A stretch of 64,000 nucleotides of DNA from Terriglobia bacterium (GCA_020073495.1 JAIQFD010000002.1:1-64000); one strand, 5' to 3'; positions 38,950-49,651 are shown, numbered from the stretch's first letter. Numbers and translations are program-made. The notes: generated from the sequence alone by a model not told the origin.

Positions 38950-39186
38950 ATGTTCTGTCCGTTCTGCCATACCGATTACGACGACGACGCTCCCTGCTTT
39001 TGCCATCCTCCCTCACAGCGGAATGCTGCGGCGTCGGATGCGAAGAGGATCGTGGCTCTGCCGGATGTTCCCAAGCCACCGGAACCGCCCGCCGGCCTCG
39101 ACAATCCTTTCTGGAGGCCGGAGGCGACCATGCCCGTGGCAATTCCTTTGACCCCCAACGCCAAGAGGATCGCACCGCTCTCCTGA
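38950..39186 (+). CDS. Small Cys-rich protein of unknown function
   Basis: A 78-residue protein. Its N-terminus MFCPFCHTDYDDDAPCFCH has CxxC and CxC pairs that look like a small zinc ribbon. The rest is Pro-rich with a PFWRP motif, and it repeats the short unit AKRIV/AKRIA. AGGAG lies 6 nt before the ATG, which is good support for translation. It is just upstream of the first tmRNA-derived repeat. Unrecognised; possibly restricted to Acidobacteria. Confidence 0.5.
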   Translation: MFCPFCHTDYDDDAPCFCHPPSQRNAAASDAKRIVALPDVPKPPEPPAGLDNPFWRPEATMPVAIPLTPNAKRIAPLS

Positions 39187-39199
39187 GCGGAGTCGAGGG

Positions 39200-39291
39200 G
39201 CGAAATCCTGTACGCCGACCGAAGCTCGGCCGAAGGATCGCAATCCGCATTACTCATAAGACGAAGATTGGTGGAGGCGGCGGGAGTTGAA
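39200..39291. repeat. Repeat A: tmRNA 3' end plus 3' flank
   Basis: A 92-nt copy of the segment at 42494-42583, comprising 23 nt (39269-39291, starting TGGTGGAGGCGGCGGGAGTT) identical to the complement of the tmRNA 3' end, and about 69 nt of its flank. The flank is near-identical over 39241-39268 (one substitution, plus/minus the first bases) and more diverged at 39200-39240. It marks the left edge of the perR-katG segment; the copies at 42417 and 42561 mark the right edge. Confidence 0.85.
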
Positions 39292-39546
39292 TTGTGCAGC
39301 CGTGTTGCAAATAAGCAGCTTATTGAAAACTAAGCACGCTGCAATCTCTTGAAACGCGGGATACGAGGATATCTGGTACGTATTAAGTACGCGAGATTTC
39401 CGTTCCGTCACATCGAGATCTGTTCTTCGCTGAACCACTCTGCCTCAGGATTCCTCCTCTGGCCCTGGGCGGGTCATCCGACATCGAGAAGTCACATTCC
39501 CCGTGGACTAATTCTCCGGGGGCAGGTCAACCAAAAGTCCTGAGTC
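39292..39546. other. Non-coding, relatively AT-rich stretch upstream of perR
   Basis: The DNA between repeat A and the perR promoter is visibly richer in A/T than the surrounding genes and has no credible gene. It is inside the proposed inserted segment. Confidence 0.4.
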
Positions 39547-39577
39547 TTGACAAAATTGCACATTAGATAGAATCTAA
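39547..39577 (+). promoter_or_regulatory. perR promoter with overlapping Fur/PerR-type operator
   Basis: A -35 box TTGACA (39547-39552) and a -10 box TAGAAT (39568-39573) are spaced 15 nt apart. The operator TTAGATAGAATCTAA (39563-39577) is a 7-1-7 inverted repeat with six of seven pairs matching, the geometry of Fur-family boxes, and it overlaps the -10. The regulator ATG is at 39585. Autoregulation, with control of downstream katG, is likely. Confidence 0.7.
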
Positions 39578-39584
39578 ATCATTC

Positions 39585-40040
39585 ATGGACGCCGAGGCGA
39601 TTAAAAGGTCCTTGCGAGGCAGCGGGTTGCGGTGCACTCCGCAGCGCTACGCCGTGATGGCATTCTTGATGGAAAACAACAGGCATTCCACGGCTGCGGA
39701 AATCTTCGAAGCCGTGAATCGCGTGGATCCGCGCTCTTCAAGGGCCACGACTTATAACAATCTGCGGGACCTGGTGCAGGCGGGTTTGGTGCGTGAAGTG
39801 GCCGTCGAGGGCCGCGCCGCGCGATTCGATGCGAAAGGCATGCGGCATCACCACTTCATCTGCGACCGCTGCGGCAATGTTGAGGACATCGAGTGGTACG
39901 ACGTGCCCAGGCCTGCCTCGCGCTCTCTCGGTAAGCGGATTCTTCGCGAATGCGAACTCATTTTCCGGGGACTCTGCACGAAGTGCGCGCTCCGCAACAC
40001 GCTTCCCGTAAAGTGTCGCAGGCGCGTGGATACCCGATGA
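39585..40040 (+). CDS. Fur family regulator, PerR-like
   Basis: A 151-residue protein. The N-terminal winged helix (LRGSGLRCTPQRYAVMAFLMEN; TAAEIFEAVN; SRATTYNNLRDLVQAGLVRE) precedes a metal-sensing domain with HHHFICDRCGNVEDIEW. The structural-zinc cysteines are seen as CDRC and CTKC. The HHHF region and lack of an extra C-terminal His cluster favour PerR (peroxide sensing) over Fur, and its position directly before katG strongly supports this. The promoter carries a 7-1-7 box. It lies inside the segment bounded by tmRNA-end repeats. Confidence 0.88.
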   Translation: MDAEAIKRSLRGSGLRCTPQRYAVMAFLMENNRHSTAAEIFEAVNRVDPRSSRATTYNNLRDLVQAGLVREVAVEGRAARFDAKGMRHHHFICDRCGNVEDIEWYDVPRPASRSLGKRILRECELIFRGLCTKCALRNTLPVKCRRRVDTR

Positions 40041-42368
<2,328 letters not shown>

Positions 42369-42416
42369 GCTCGGCGGAAGAAGAGAGCTGTCAACATTGA
42401 TAATAAATTACTTACA

Positions 42417-42440
42417 TGGTGGAGGCGGCGGGAGTTGAAC
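42417..42440. repeat. Repeat B: short tmRNA 3'-end copy
   Basis: Twenty-four nt identical to the complement of the tmRNA 3' end (the first 20 are TGGTGGAGGCGGCGGGAGTT), 48 nt past the katG stop and 144 nt before the real tmRNA end. Unlike repeat A it lacks the shared flank on its left. The DNA after it is a GC-rich, repetitive stretch with hairpins (GCGGGC...GCCCGC, 42451-42490). Confidence 0.85.
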
Positions 42441-42493
42441 TTGAGCCGTTTTGCGGGCGTGAGCCGAGCCGCAGGCGAGGCGGGAGCCCGCAG

Positions 42494-42584
42494 GCGAAAT
42501 CCTGAGCCGGAACGAAGTTCGGCGAAGGACCTCAATCCGCATTACTCATAAGGCGAAGATTGGTGGAGGCGGCGGGAGTTGAAC
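42494..42584. repeat. Repeat C: original tmRNA end and flank
   Basis: The right-hand partner of repeat A. Positions 42561-42584 are the 3' end of the intact ssrA gene. Positions 42533-42560 match the A flank with one substitution, and 42494-42532 is a diverged partner that also resembles the CATCCTGAGCGAGCG repeat family (TCCTGAGC...GAAGGACC). Confidence 0.8.
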
Positions 42585-42925
42585 CCGCGTCCGAAAGGGT
42601 CACTGGCAAAGAGCCTACATGCTTAGTCCGTTCCCGCTTCCGTTGCCGGAAACATTCGCCTCTCGCGCTCAGAAACGGACAAGAAACGCGATTGGCTAGC
42701 CTGAAAGTCTCGCCCCAAGCCCCCAGACGTAGGACTCAGAGCCAGCCCGCTGTGCGACGCCCTTCCGCAGCCCGCGGACGAAGCCGCGGAGGACGGCTAC
42801 TTAACTAATTAAGCAGCGTATGCCAGTTCAGTGTTGGCAATTGTTGTTTTGCACGCGATTTCGGGTGTGTGCACCCCGGCATGCCTCTCAGCCGCAAGCT
42901 CTTCCGTCGAAGCCGTGACGCCCCC
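42561..42925 (-). ncRNA. ssrA: Transfer-messenger RNA
   Basis: A 365-nt tmRNA on the reverse strand. The 5' end GGGGGCG pairs with CGCCTCC before the encoded ACCA at the 3' end, and the 5' part has the conserved GTCACGGCTTCGAC. The T-arm is GGGTTCAACTCCC. The resume codon GCC (42838-42836) begins a nine-residue tag, ANTELAYAA, ending at TAA (42811-42809). It rescues stalled ribosomes with SmpB (not in the window). Its 3' end is duplicated at 39269 and 42417. Confidence 0.97.
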
Positions 42926-43191
42926 ACTTGGCACCCCGGTCGGGGTGGTCGGGACTGGCCACAACAGGGCCTCTCGGGCCCTTGCAGCGAGTCAAAGATC
43001 TACTTCCACGGTAGACCGTATCTGCGTGGGAGTCAATCGGTTACAGAGATGCTTCCAGTGGCGCAAGACTCAGGGAAGGTCATGGATCACGGCGGACAGC
43101 CGACTGAAGACTGCTTCCCAAAATTGCATCCCGCACGTCAAAACCACATCCAACCCCCTTGCCGGTAGAATTGGCGGTCCCAGGAGAATGG

Positions 43192-44796
43192 ATGTCATCG
43201 GAGTGTTTACCGTGTTCCGCGATCCCGCATACCACCGCATTATTCGCGGACTACCTGAATCACTTCGAGAGAACGCGCTCTTTCTATCCGCGCCCGCCAT
43301 TCGATCGCTCCTGGATATCAGAAGAAGCCGGACGCATCCGCTACGACCAGCAGCGACGTGAGCGTGTCGCCGCCATCCTCGACCGGCAGAACCGCGCCTG
43401 GGGCGCCTCCCAGGAGACCCTCGACAACATTGCCCGCCTGCGCTCGGGGGCCTCGGTCATCGTCACCGGGCAGCAGGTCACGCTCTTCGGCGGACCGCTT
43501 TTTTCTCTGTACAAGGCCCTGACCGCCGTCAAGCTTGCCACAGAGTTCTCCCAGGGCGGAGTGGACTGTGTCCCGGTTTTCTGGCTGGCCACGGAAGACC
43601 ACGATCTCGAAGAGGTCAACCACGTCACGCTGTTTGCGGCCGACAACTCCCTGAAGCGATTCTTCACGTCGGCGCGAGGGACCGAAAATGCGCCGGTCGG
43701 ATCCATCCGTTTCGGCGCCGACATGGAGTCTCTCGCCGCCGAAGCCGCGCAGGCACTGGGCGATTCCGAGGCCGCCGATTTTCTGCGCCAGAGTTACCGT
43801 GCCGGCGAGACCTTCGGCAGCGCCTTCGGCACACTCTTCTCCCGGCTGTTCAAGCATTCCGGCGTGGTACTGCTCGATGCCTCCGACCCCGAACTTCGCC
43901 AGGTGGCGGCCTCGGTGTACCGGGCCGCGGCGGTCGGGGCTGCCGACCTCGATGAAGCCCTCTTTCGTCGCAACCAGCTGCTCGAATCCGCCGGCTATCA
44001 CGTCCAGGTCCATGTCACTTCCGAATCCACCCTGCTATTCGCGCAGCAGGACGGCGGCCGCTTTCCCGTCCATCGCGCCAACGGAAAGTTCGAAATCGTC
44101 GGCGAAAAGCTGTCGGAATCGGAGCTGGTGGCGCGCATCGCCGCCGCACCCCAGGAGTTCAGCGCCAACGTTCTGCTGCGCCCGGTGGTGCAGGATTACC
44201 TGCTCCCGACGCTGGCCTACGTCGGTGGCCCGGCCGAAGTCGCGTATTTCGCCCAAGCGGCGGTGGTCTACGAGGAACTACTGGGGCGTGTTACGCCCAT
44301 CCTGCCGCGCTTTGCCGCCACCTTGGTCGAGGCCCGCATCAAGCGCCTGCTGGACCGCTACCAGATCAAGGTCACCGACACCTTCCACGGCGACGAGCAC
44401 CTGCGCGTCCTTCTGGCCGAACACACCTTGCCCGAGGATTTGAATGCGACCTTCGGCCAGGTATCCAAGTCTGTGGACGATTCGCTGCTCCAGCTCAACG
44501 CAGTTCTGGAGCGCGTGGATAAGACCTTGCTGGACGCCGCTGCCACGGCCGCGTCCAAGATGCGCTACCAGATCGAGCGCCTGCGCGAGCGCGCCGCCCG
44601 CGCCCAGCTCCGCCGTGGCGAGGACCAGGCTCGCCACGCCTCCGAACTGAGCGCGGCGCTGCATCCCAATAAGAATCTGCAGGAGCGCGAGGTCGCCGGC
44701 ATCTCCTACCTCGCCCGCCACAGCACTCAGCTCCTGCTCCGCCTTTACGACGCCGCCCAGACCTCCTGTCCGGACCATCAGATCGTCTACCTCTGA
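43192..44796 (+). CDS. bshC: Bacillithiol biosynthesis cysteine-adding enzyme
   Basis: A 534-residue BshC, which adds cysteine to GlcN-malate in the last step of bacillithiol synthesis. Diagnostic stretches are VIVTGQQVTLFGGPLFSLYKALTAVKLA (about residues 88-115), FWLATEDHDLEEVNH, FPVHRANGKFEI and SANVLLRPVVQDYLLPTLAYVGGPAEVAYFAQ. The C-terminal portion has a long helical region and an RLRERAARAQLRR coiled coil. AGGAGA precedes the ATG at 43192; an upstream TTG at 43159 lacks this. The partner bshA is at 11512-12648. Confidence 0.95.
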   Translation: MSSECLPCSAIPHTTALFADYLNHFERTRSFYPRPPFDRSWISEEAGRIRYDQQRRERVAAILDRQNRAWGASQETLDNIARLRSGASVIVTGQQVTLFGGPLFSLYKALTAVKLATEFSQGGVDCVPVFWLATEDHDLEEVNHVTLFAADNSLKRFFTSARGTENAPVGSIRFGADMESLAAEAAQALGDSEAADFLRQSYRAGETFGSAFGTLFSRLFKHSGVVLLDASDPELRQVAASVYRAAAVGAADLDEALFRRNQLLESAGYHVQVHVTSESTLLFAQQDGGRFPVHRANGKFEIVGEKLSESELVARIAAAPQEFSANVLLRPVVQDYLLPTLAYVGGPAEVAYFAQAAVVYEELLGRVTPILPRFAATLVEARIKRLLDRYQIKVTDTFHGDEHLRVLLAEHTLPEDLNATFGQVSKSVDDSLLQLNAVLERVDKTLLDAAATAASKMRYQIERLRERAARAQLRRGEDQARHASELSAALHPNKNLQEREVAGISYLARHSTQLLLRLYDAAQTSCPDHQIVYL

Positions 44797-44829
44797 CAGC
44801 TGTGAACGGAGAACTGGTATGATTCCGCT

Positions 44830-45135
44830 ATGGCGAAGGGCGCCAAACAGTTCGACGTCACTTGTCCCTGCTGTAGTGCCGTGCTGAAGGTGGACGCTTC
44901 CGACCAGGCGGTCATCTCTCACACCCCGCCTCCGCGCGTGAAGATGTTTGCCGACCTCGATGCCGCCGCCAAGGCCATGCACGAGCAGGACAGCCGCAAG
45001 GAATCTCTTTTCCGTCAGGCCGTGGACGCCGAGAAAAACAAGGCCAACCTGCTGGAAAAGAAATTCCAGGAGGCGGTCAAGAAGGCAAAAGAAACTCCTG
45101 ACGAGAAGTTCATCCGCGACATCGACCTCGACTAG
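44830..45135 (+). CDS. Small zinc-ribbon protein of unknown function
   Basis: A 101-residue protein with CPCC near residue 13 (FDVTCPCCSAVLKVD), suggesting a half zinc ribbon. A long charged helix follows (KESLFRQAVDAEKNKANLLEKKFQEAVKKAKE), and the end is acidic (RDIDLD). It sits 33 nt after bshC and 5 nt before the phosphodiesterase gene, so it is probably in the bshC transcript. Its role is unknown. Confidence 0.7.
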   Translation: MAKGAKQFDVTCPCCSAVLKVDASDQAVISHTPPPRVKMFADLDAAAKAMHEQDSRKESLFRQAVDAEKNKANLLEKKFQEAVKKAKETPDEKFIRDIDLD

Positions 45136-45140
45136 CGGTC

Positions 45141-45797
45141 ATGCCTCGCCCTCTCCTCCTTGGCCATCGTGGCGCGCGGCGTTACGCCCCGGAGAACACC
45201 CTCCAGGCCTTCGATCTCGCCCTAACCCACGGCTGTGATGGCTTCGAATTCGACCTCCGGCGCACCGGCGACGCACGGTCGATCCTCTGCCACGACCCCA
45301 AGCTCCATCACCTTACGGTCGCCGAAAGCACCTACGCCGACATCCAGTCGGCGGTGAGCTCCGTCGCCTGCCTGGAAGATGTTGTGTCACGCTATGCCGG
45401 CCGCGCCTTTCTTGACCTCGAGCTGAAGGTCCCGCAGTTGGAAGACGCCGTGATCACCGCCCGGCGCGAGCACAAGCTGCGGGATTACGTGGTCTCATCG
45501 TTCCTGCCCGATGTGCTCGACGTCCTGCGCGCCCGCGATCCGCTCACTCCTCGCGGCTTCCTCTTCGAGCATGGGGAGGGACTCATGCGCTGGGCCGCGC
45601 TCGACGTGCAATACGTCCTGCCGCAGCACCGCCTCGTCTCGCGCGAACTCGTGGACGACATTCACTCCGCCGGGCGCAAGGTCCTGGTCTGGACCGTGAA
45701 TCACGAAAGGGAGATGCTCCAGCTTGCGGAGTGGGGAGTGGACGGGATCATCTCCGACGATACGAGACTTCTCAGCGCAACGCTCCGCGGCGGCTGA
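45141..45797 (+). CDS. Glycerophosphodiester phosphodiesterase
   Basis: A 218-residue GDPD/UgpQ-type TIM-barrel enzyme that releases glycerol-3-phosphate from phospholipid headgroup diesters. The catalytic motif GHRGARRYAPENTLQAFDLAL opens the protein, with both catalytic His candidates and the metal pair (EFDLRRTGD) present. The C-terminal VLVWTVNHEREMLQLAEWGVDGIISDD is the family end. It has no signal peptide, so it is cytoplasmic. It starts 5 nt after the zinc-ribbon gene. Confidence 0.92.
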   Translation: MPRPLLLGHRGARRYAPENTLQAFDLALTHGCDGFEFDLRRTGDARSILCHDPKLHHLTVAESTYADIQSAVSSVACLEDVVSRYAGRAFLDLELKVPQLEDAVITARREHKLRDYVVSSFLPDVLDVLRARDPLTPRGFLFEHGEGLMRWAALDVQYVLPQHRLVSRELVDDIHSAGRKVLVWTVNHEREMLQLAEWGVDGIISDDTRLLSATLRGG

Positions 45798-45850
45798 TGG
45801 GGGGAAAGGGGACGACTGCGGACCGTCAACTGTGTTTAAATCTTTTCCGC

Positions 45851-46753
45851 ATGTCCACCGGTGAAAAATTCGAACGGGCGGTCGGCATCATGGCCCGCCT
45901 TCGCGCCCCGGGTGGCTGTCCCTGGGACCGCGAACAGACCTTCGATTCCATCAAGCCCTACACCCTCGAGGAGACCTACGAAGTCCTCGAAGCCATCGAC
46001 CACCGCGACTGGGACGAGCTCACGGGCGAGCTCGGCGACCTGCTGCTCCAGGTGCTTTTCTACGCGGAGATGGCGCAGGAAGAAAAACGCTTTTCCATCG
46101 ACGATGTCCTGGACCGGCTCTCCAACAAGCTCGTGGACCGGCACCCGCACGTCTTCGGCGATGTGAAAGCCGAGACTTCCTCCGACGTCCTGCGCAACTG
46201 GGAGGCGCTCAAGGCGGAGGAGAAGAAGAAGCGTTTGGCTGCCGGCGGAGGCAAGGCCGCGAAACCCGGAGACGAATCGAGATCCGTGCTGGCCGGCATC
46301 TCCTCGGCCATCCCCGCACTGCTCGAGTCCTACAAGCTCAGCTCTCGCGCCGCTCACGCCGGCTTCGATTGGCCGAACATCGAGGGACTCTTCGAGAAGC
46401 TGGGGGAAGAGACCGGCGAACTGCGCTGCGAGGTAGCCAAGCTGCCGCCCCCGGGGCCGCGGCCGCAGCTTCGCGGCGTGGCTGGCGCGCGCGGCGTCGC
46501 CATCCCCGAGGATCTGCGCTCCCGCATGGAAGACGAGGTCGGCGACATGTTCTTCGTGCTGGTCAACATCGCGCGCTACCTGTCGCTCGATCCTGAGTCT
46601 GCCCTGCGCAAGACCAACCGCAAGTTCAAACGCCGCTTTCAGTGGCTGGAGGAGGAGCTCCGCAAGTCGGGCCGCTCCCCGCAGCAGGCCTCGATGGACG
46701 AGATGGAATCCTTGTGGCAAAGGTCCAAGCAGCAGGAACCGCACCGCACATGA
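45851..46753 (+). CDS. mazG: Nucleoside triphosphate pyrophosphohydrolase
   Basis: A 300-residue two-domain MazG that hydrolyses NTPs to NMPs as a housecleaning enzyme. The first domain has LRAPGGCPWDREQTFDSIKPYTLEETYEVLEAI and the EExxE-ExxD metal site (ELGDLLLQVLFYAEM). The second, at about residues 180-260, contains AHAGFDWPNIEGLFEKLGEETGEL and EDEVGDMFFVLVNIARYL. A linker rich in Lys/Pro/Gly separates them. The ATG at 45851 was chosen; the stop codon overlaps the start of the next gene (ATGA). Confidence 0.93.
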   Translation: MSTGEKFERAVGIMARLRAPGGCPWDREQTFDSIKPYTLEETYEVLEAIDHRDWDELTGELGDLLLQVLFYAEMAQEEKRFSIDDVLDRLSNKLVDRHPHVFGDVKAETSSDVLRNWEALKAEEKKKRLAAGGGKAAKPGDESRSVLAGISSAIPALLESYKLSSRAAHAGFDWPNIEGLFEKLGEETGELRCEVAKLPPPGPRPQLRGVAGARGVAIPEDLRSRMEDEVGDMFFVLVNIARYLSLDPESALRKTNRKFKRRFQWLEEELRKSGRSPQQASMDEMESLWQRSKQQEPHRT

Positions 46754-47517
46754 GCGAGCTCTCCATCCGCCACTGCCATGCGGTCGAGGAGTTCGAGGCC
46801 TGCGTCGTCCTGCAGAAAGAAGTCTGGGGCTTCGACGACATCGAGGTCGTGCCCCTGCGCATGTTCGTGGTCGCCAGCAAGATCGGAGGCCAGGTCATCG
46901 GCGCCTTCGAGCAGAGCCGGCTCATCGGATTCGCTTTGGCCATTCCCGGGAGCCGCGGCGGACACCAGTACCTGCATTCGCACATGCTTGCGGTCCGCGA
47001 GGACCACCGCAACACCGGCATCGGCCGCCGCATCAAGATGGCGCAGCGCGACGACGCCCTCATGCGCGGCTTCGACCTCATCGAGTGGACCTTCGACCCG
47101 CTGGAGATCAAGAACGCTTTCCTCAACCTGGAACGCCTGGGCGCGATCGCCCGGCGCTACAACATCAACCAGTATGGCGTCGCCACATCTCCCCTGTGGG
47201 GCGGCTTGCCCACCGACCGCCTGGTTGCCGAATGGTGGGTGCGTTCGCAGTGGGTCGAGAAGCTGATCGCGACCGGCGCTCATCCGCCGGTCGTGCCCGT
47301 GCATACCGTTTCCGTGCCTGCCGACATCTACACGTGGAAGTCGAAGCCCGAGACCCGGGACAAGGCGCGCGACATCCAGGCGCGCAACCGCGAGAAGTTT
47401 CTCGCCGCCTTCCGCGACGGGCTCGTCGTCCTCGGCTTCCGGCGCACCAAGCGCGGCGACGGCACCTATCTGCTGGCGCGCTGGGATGAAGATTGGTCCT
47501 ACGCTTCGGAACCCTAG
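46750..47517 (+). CDS. GNAT-family acyltransferase (COG3375 type)
   Basis: A 255-residue protein. The GNAT core has HMLAVREDHRNTGIGRRIKMAQRDDALMRG (residues about 78-107) and IEWTFDPLEIKNAFLNLERLGAIARRYNINQYG, the latter typical of the COG3375 family. Members next to N-succinylamino-acid racemase are known or proposed N-succinyltransferases for D-amino acids. Here the gene overlaps mazG by 4 nt and lies 3 nt before an OSBS/NSAR-type enolase, supporting this role. Confidence 0.85.
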   Translation: MSELSIRHCHAVEEFEACVVLQKEVWGFDDIEVVPLRMFVVASKIGGQVIGAFEQSRLIGFALAIPGSRGGHQYLHSHMLAVREDHRNTGIGRRIKMAQRDDALMRGFDLIEWTFDPLEIKNAFLNLERLGAIARRYNINQYGVATSPLWGGLPTDRLVAEWWVRSQWVEKLIATGAHPPVVPVHTVSVPADIYTWKSKPETRDKARDIQARNREKFLAAFRDGLVVLGFRRTKRGDGTYLLARWDEDWSYASEP

Positions 47518-47520
47518 ACC

Positions 47521-48645
47521 ATGAAGATCGAAGCCCTCACGCTCCGCGAGATCCGCATGCCGCTCGTCCATTTCTTCGAGACGAGCTTCGGGCGAACCTC
47601 CGAGCGCCGCATCCTGCTGGTCACCGCGCACTGCGAGAGCGTCGACGGCTGGGGCGAATGCGTCGCCGGCGAGGGTCCGTTCTACAACGAAGAGTCCACC
47701 GAGACCGCGTGGTACGTGATCTCCCAGTTTCTCGCCCCGGCCACCGTCGGCAGACCCCTGGAACGCCCCTCCGACTGCGTCTCGCTCTTCACTCACGTTC
47801 GGGGCCACCGCATGGCCAAGGCCGCAGTCGAAGCCGCACTCTGGCACGCATTTTCTCTCCAGGCGGGCCAGCCGCTCTGGCGCCTGCTCGGCGGCACGCG
47901 CCGACAGATCGAGTGCGGCGTTTCCATCGGCATCCAGGATTCGGTCGAGCATCTTCTGGACAAGATCGCCATCGAACTCGCCGCCGGCTACCGTCGCATC
48001 AAGGTGAAAGTGAAGCCCGGGTGGGACATCACCGTGCTCGAGCGCATCCGCTCGCGCTGGCCCGACATTGTGCTCAGCTGCGACGCCAACTCGGCGTATA
48101 CGCTCGACCAGGTCGAACACCTGAAGAAATTCGACCAGTTCCGGCTGCTCATGATCGAGCAGCCCCTGTGGAACGACGACATCTTTTTCCACGCGCGCCT
48201 TCAGAAGCAGCTCCGGACCGCGCTCTGCCTCGACGAATCCATCCATCACGCGCGCGACGCCGACACCGCCGCCGACCTCGGCGCATGCCGCATCATCAAT
48301 ATCAAGCAGGGAAGAGTGGGCGGATTGACCGAAGCCGTTCGCGTCCACGACGTCTGCCGCAACCGCAACACCGCCAACTGGTGCGGCGGCATGCTCGAGT
48401 CTGGCGTCGGCCGCGCCCTCAACATCGCGCTCTCCACCCTTGAGAACTTCCGCCTGCCCGGCGATGTGTCGGCCTCGAAGCGCTACTGGAAGGAAGACAT
48501 CATCGATCCCGAGGTCGAAGTCACCCCCGACGGTCTCATCCGCGTCCCCGAGTCCCCCGGCCTCGGCTACCGCGTCAAGACCGAACTCATCGAAAAGCTG
48601 ACCGTGCGCAAGGAGACTTTCCGCGCCGGCTCCGACTGCACCTGA
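47521..48645 (+). CDS. menC: o-Succinylbenzoate synthase / N-succinylamino-acid racemase family enzyme
   Basis: A 374-residue enolase-superfamily protein of the NSAR/OSBS (MenC type 2) subfamily. The catalytic Lys pair is in RIKVKVKPGWD (K-x-K), the three metal ligands in LSCDANSAYTLD, MIEQPLWNDD and LCLDESIH, and the second general base Lys in RIINIKQGRVGG. Such enzymes make o-succinylbenzoate for menaquinone and/or racemise N-succinylamino acids. No other men gene is present and a GNAT gene precedes it by 3 nt, which favours the racemase role, though both are possible. Confidence 0.88.
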   Translation: MKIEALTLREIRMPLVHFFETSFGRTSERRILLVTAHCESVDGWGECVAGEGPFYNEESTETAWYVISQFLAPATVGRPLERPSDCVSLFTHVRGHRMAKAAVEAALWHAFSLQAGQPLWRLLGGTRRQIECGVSIGIQDSVEHLLDKIAIELAAGYRRIKVKVKPGWDITVLERIRSRWPDIVLSCDANSAYTLDQVEHLKKFDQFRLLMIEQPLWNDDIFFHARLQKQLRTALCLDESIHHARDADTAADLGACRIINIKQGRVGGLTEAVRVHDVCRNRNTANWCGGMLESGVGRALNIALSTLENFRLPGDVSASKRYWKEDIIDPEVEVTPDGLIRVPESPGLGYRVKTELIEKLTVRKETFRAGSDCT

Positions 48646-48659
48646 GCCCACTGAACGTA

Positions 48660-48683
48660 ACGCCCGGCAGATTCGCCGGGCGT
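48660..48683. terminator. Hairpin between convergent genes
   Basis: ACGCCCGGC / GCCGGGCGT is a perfect 9-bp stem with a 6-nt loop between menC and the convergent gene at 48704. Neither side has a U-tract, so it may be a weak bidirectional terminator or only an insulator. Confidence 0.4.
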
Positions 48684-48703
48684 CACCAGCTGCCGATCAC
48701 CAG

Positions 48704-49651
48704 CTATTTCTGTCCCGCTATTGCCGCATCCTGCTTCTTCAGCAGTTCCAAACCCTGCGCGAAGTTCAGGTCATTGGGAACCACGCGGAAGTTCGTCGCC
48801 GTATCATCGTCGCGGATGTGGATCGGCTTGAAGATCAGCACCTTGCCATCGAATCGCAGGCGCATCGCGGTGATCTGCCAGTCCTCGTTCCCGGTCACAT
48901 CGGACTGGTGCACCATGAACTCTCCTCCCTTCTCCAGGTGTCCCAGGATGCCCCACCCGAAATTCACGTCGCGGAACAGCTTGGCGTCGATCTCCACCAG
49001 CCGCCCCGCCCGCGGATCGATGAGCATGTGGCCTGCCATCCCTTGGTACACCTGCAGCTCCCGCGACGGAGGATCGTAATCCGGGTTCGGTTTGAAGCTC
49101 AGCCGGACCACGGGGCCGCGCGGCCCTTCCTCTCTGCCTTCGAACTCATAGACGAAGGCGTCCGGCAGGGCGCGCACCATCTTGCGTGTGCGCTTGTCGT
49201 CCTCTTGCTGCTGCTTGGCCTTTTGCTGGCGGGCCTGGGGATCCCTCATCAGTTTGTTGAGCCGCTCATCGTCGGCCTTGCGTTCCTCTGCGGTCAGCGG
49301 GCGGTCGTTGATCGCCATCAACCGCGCGATGATCCCGTCCTTGGTTTCGATCATCTCCTTCGTCAGGATCCCGCGCTTGCCATTCTCTTTCAGGATGTAC
49401 CGGAACGACGGTCCGCCACCCTTTTCGTCGGCCTCCATCTGTCGATCGATCGCATTGCGCACCAGCGCCTGCGCCTCTGGCGCCGTCAGCGGCTTTTCGC
49501 TGGCTAGAGTTGTTCGTGGGCGATTATTCGCCGCACCGGCAGCCGGCTTGGCCGGTTGATCCTGCGCCCGCGCCGTGACGCACATCGCTGTCGCCAGGAG
49601 CGCGCACCCCAGCGCACGCACATTTTGGGTCCCAGGGTTCATGGCTTTCAT
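48704..49651 (-). CDS. Secreted protein of unknown function
   Basis: A 315-residue protein with an N-terminal signal peptide (VRALGCALLATAMCVTARAQ, cleavage around residue 30). A Lys/Gln/Asp-rich helical region (about residues 110-160, QQKAKQQQEDDKRTRK) precedes a beta-rich C-terminal half (VVRLSFKPNPDYDPPSRELQVYQGMAGHMLIDPRAGRLVEIDAKL). The latter is reminiscent of LolA/outer-membrane lipoprotein-sorting folds in composition. I do not recognise the family. It converges with menC, with no partner gene. Confidence 0.65.
   Translation of the reverse strand: MKAMNPGTQNVRALGCALLATAMCVTARAQDQPAKPAAGAANNRPRTTLASEKPLTAPEAQALVRNAIDRQMEADEKGGGPSFRYILKENGKRGILTKEMIETKDGIIARLMAINDRPLTAEERKADDERLNKLMRDPQARQQKAKQQQEDDKRTRKMVRALPDAFVYEFEGREEGPRGPVVRLSFKPNPDYDPPSRELQVYQGMAGHMLIDPRAGRLVEIDAKLFRDVNFGWGILGHLEKGGEFMVHQSDVTGNEDWQITAMRLRFDGKVLIFKPIHIRDDDTATNFRVVPNDLNFAQGLELLKKQDAAIAGQK

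Noticed and set aside
42369-42560. Short frames around the 42.4-42.6 kb repeats
   Set aside because: They are translations of repeat and hairpin DNA, without ribosome-binding sites.
46639-48651. 670-codon reverse frame opposite mazG, the GNAT gene and menC
   Set aside because: Opposed by three recognisable genes in tight succession; no family resemblance of its own.
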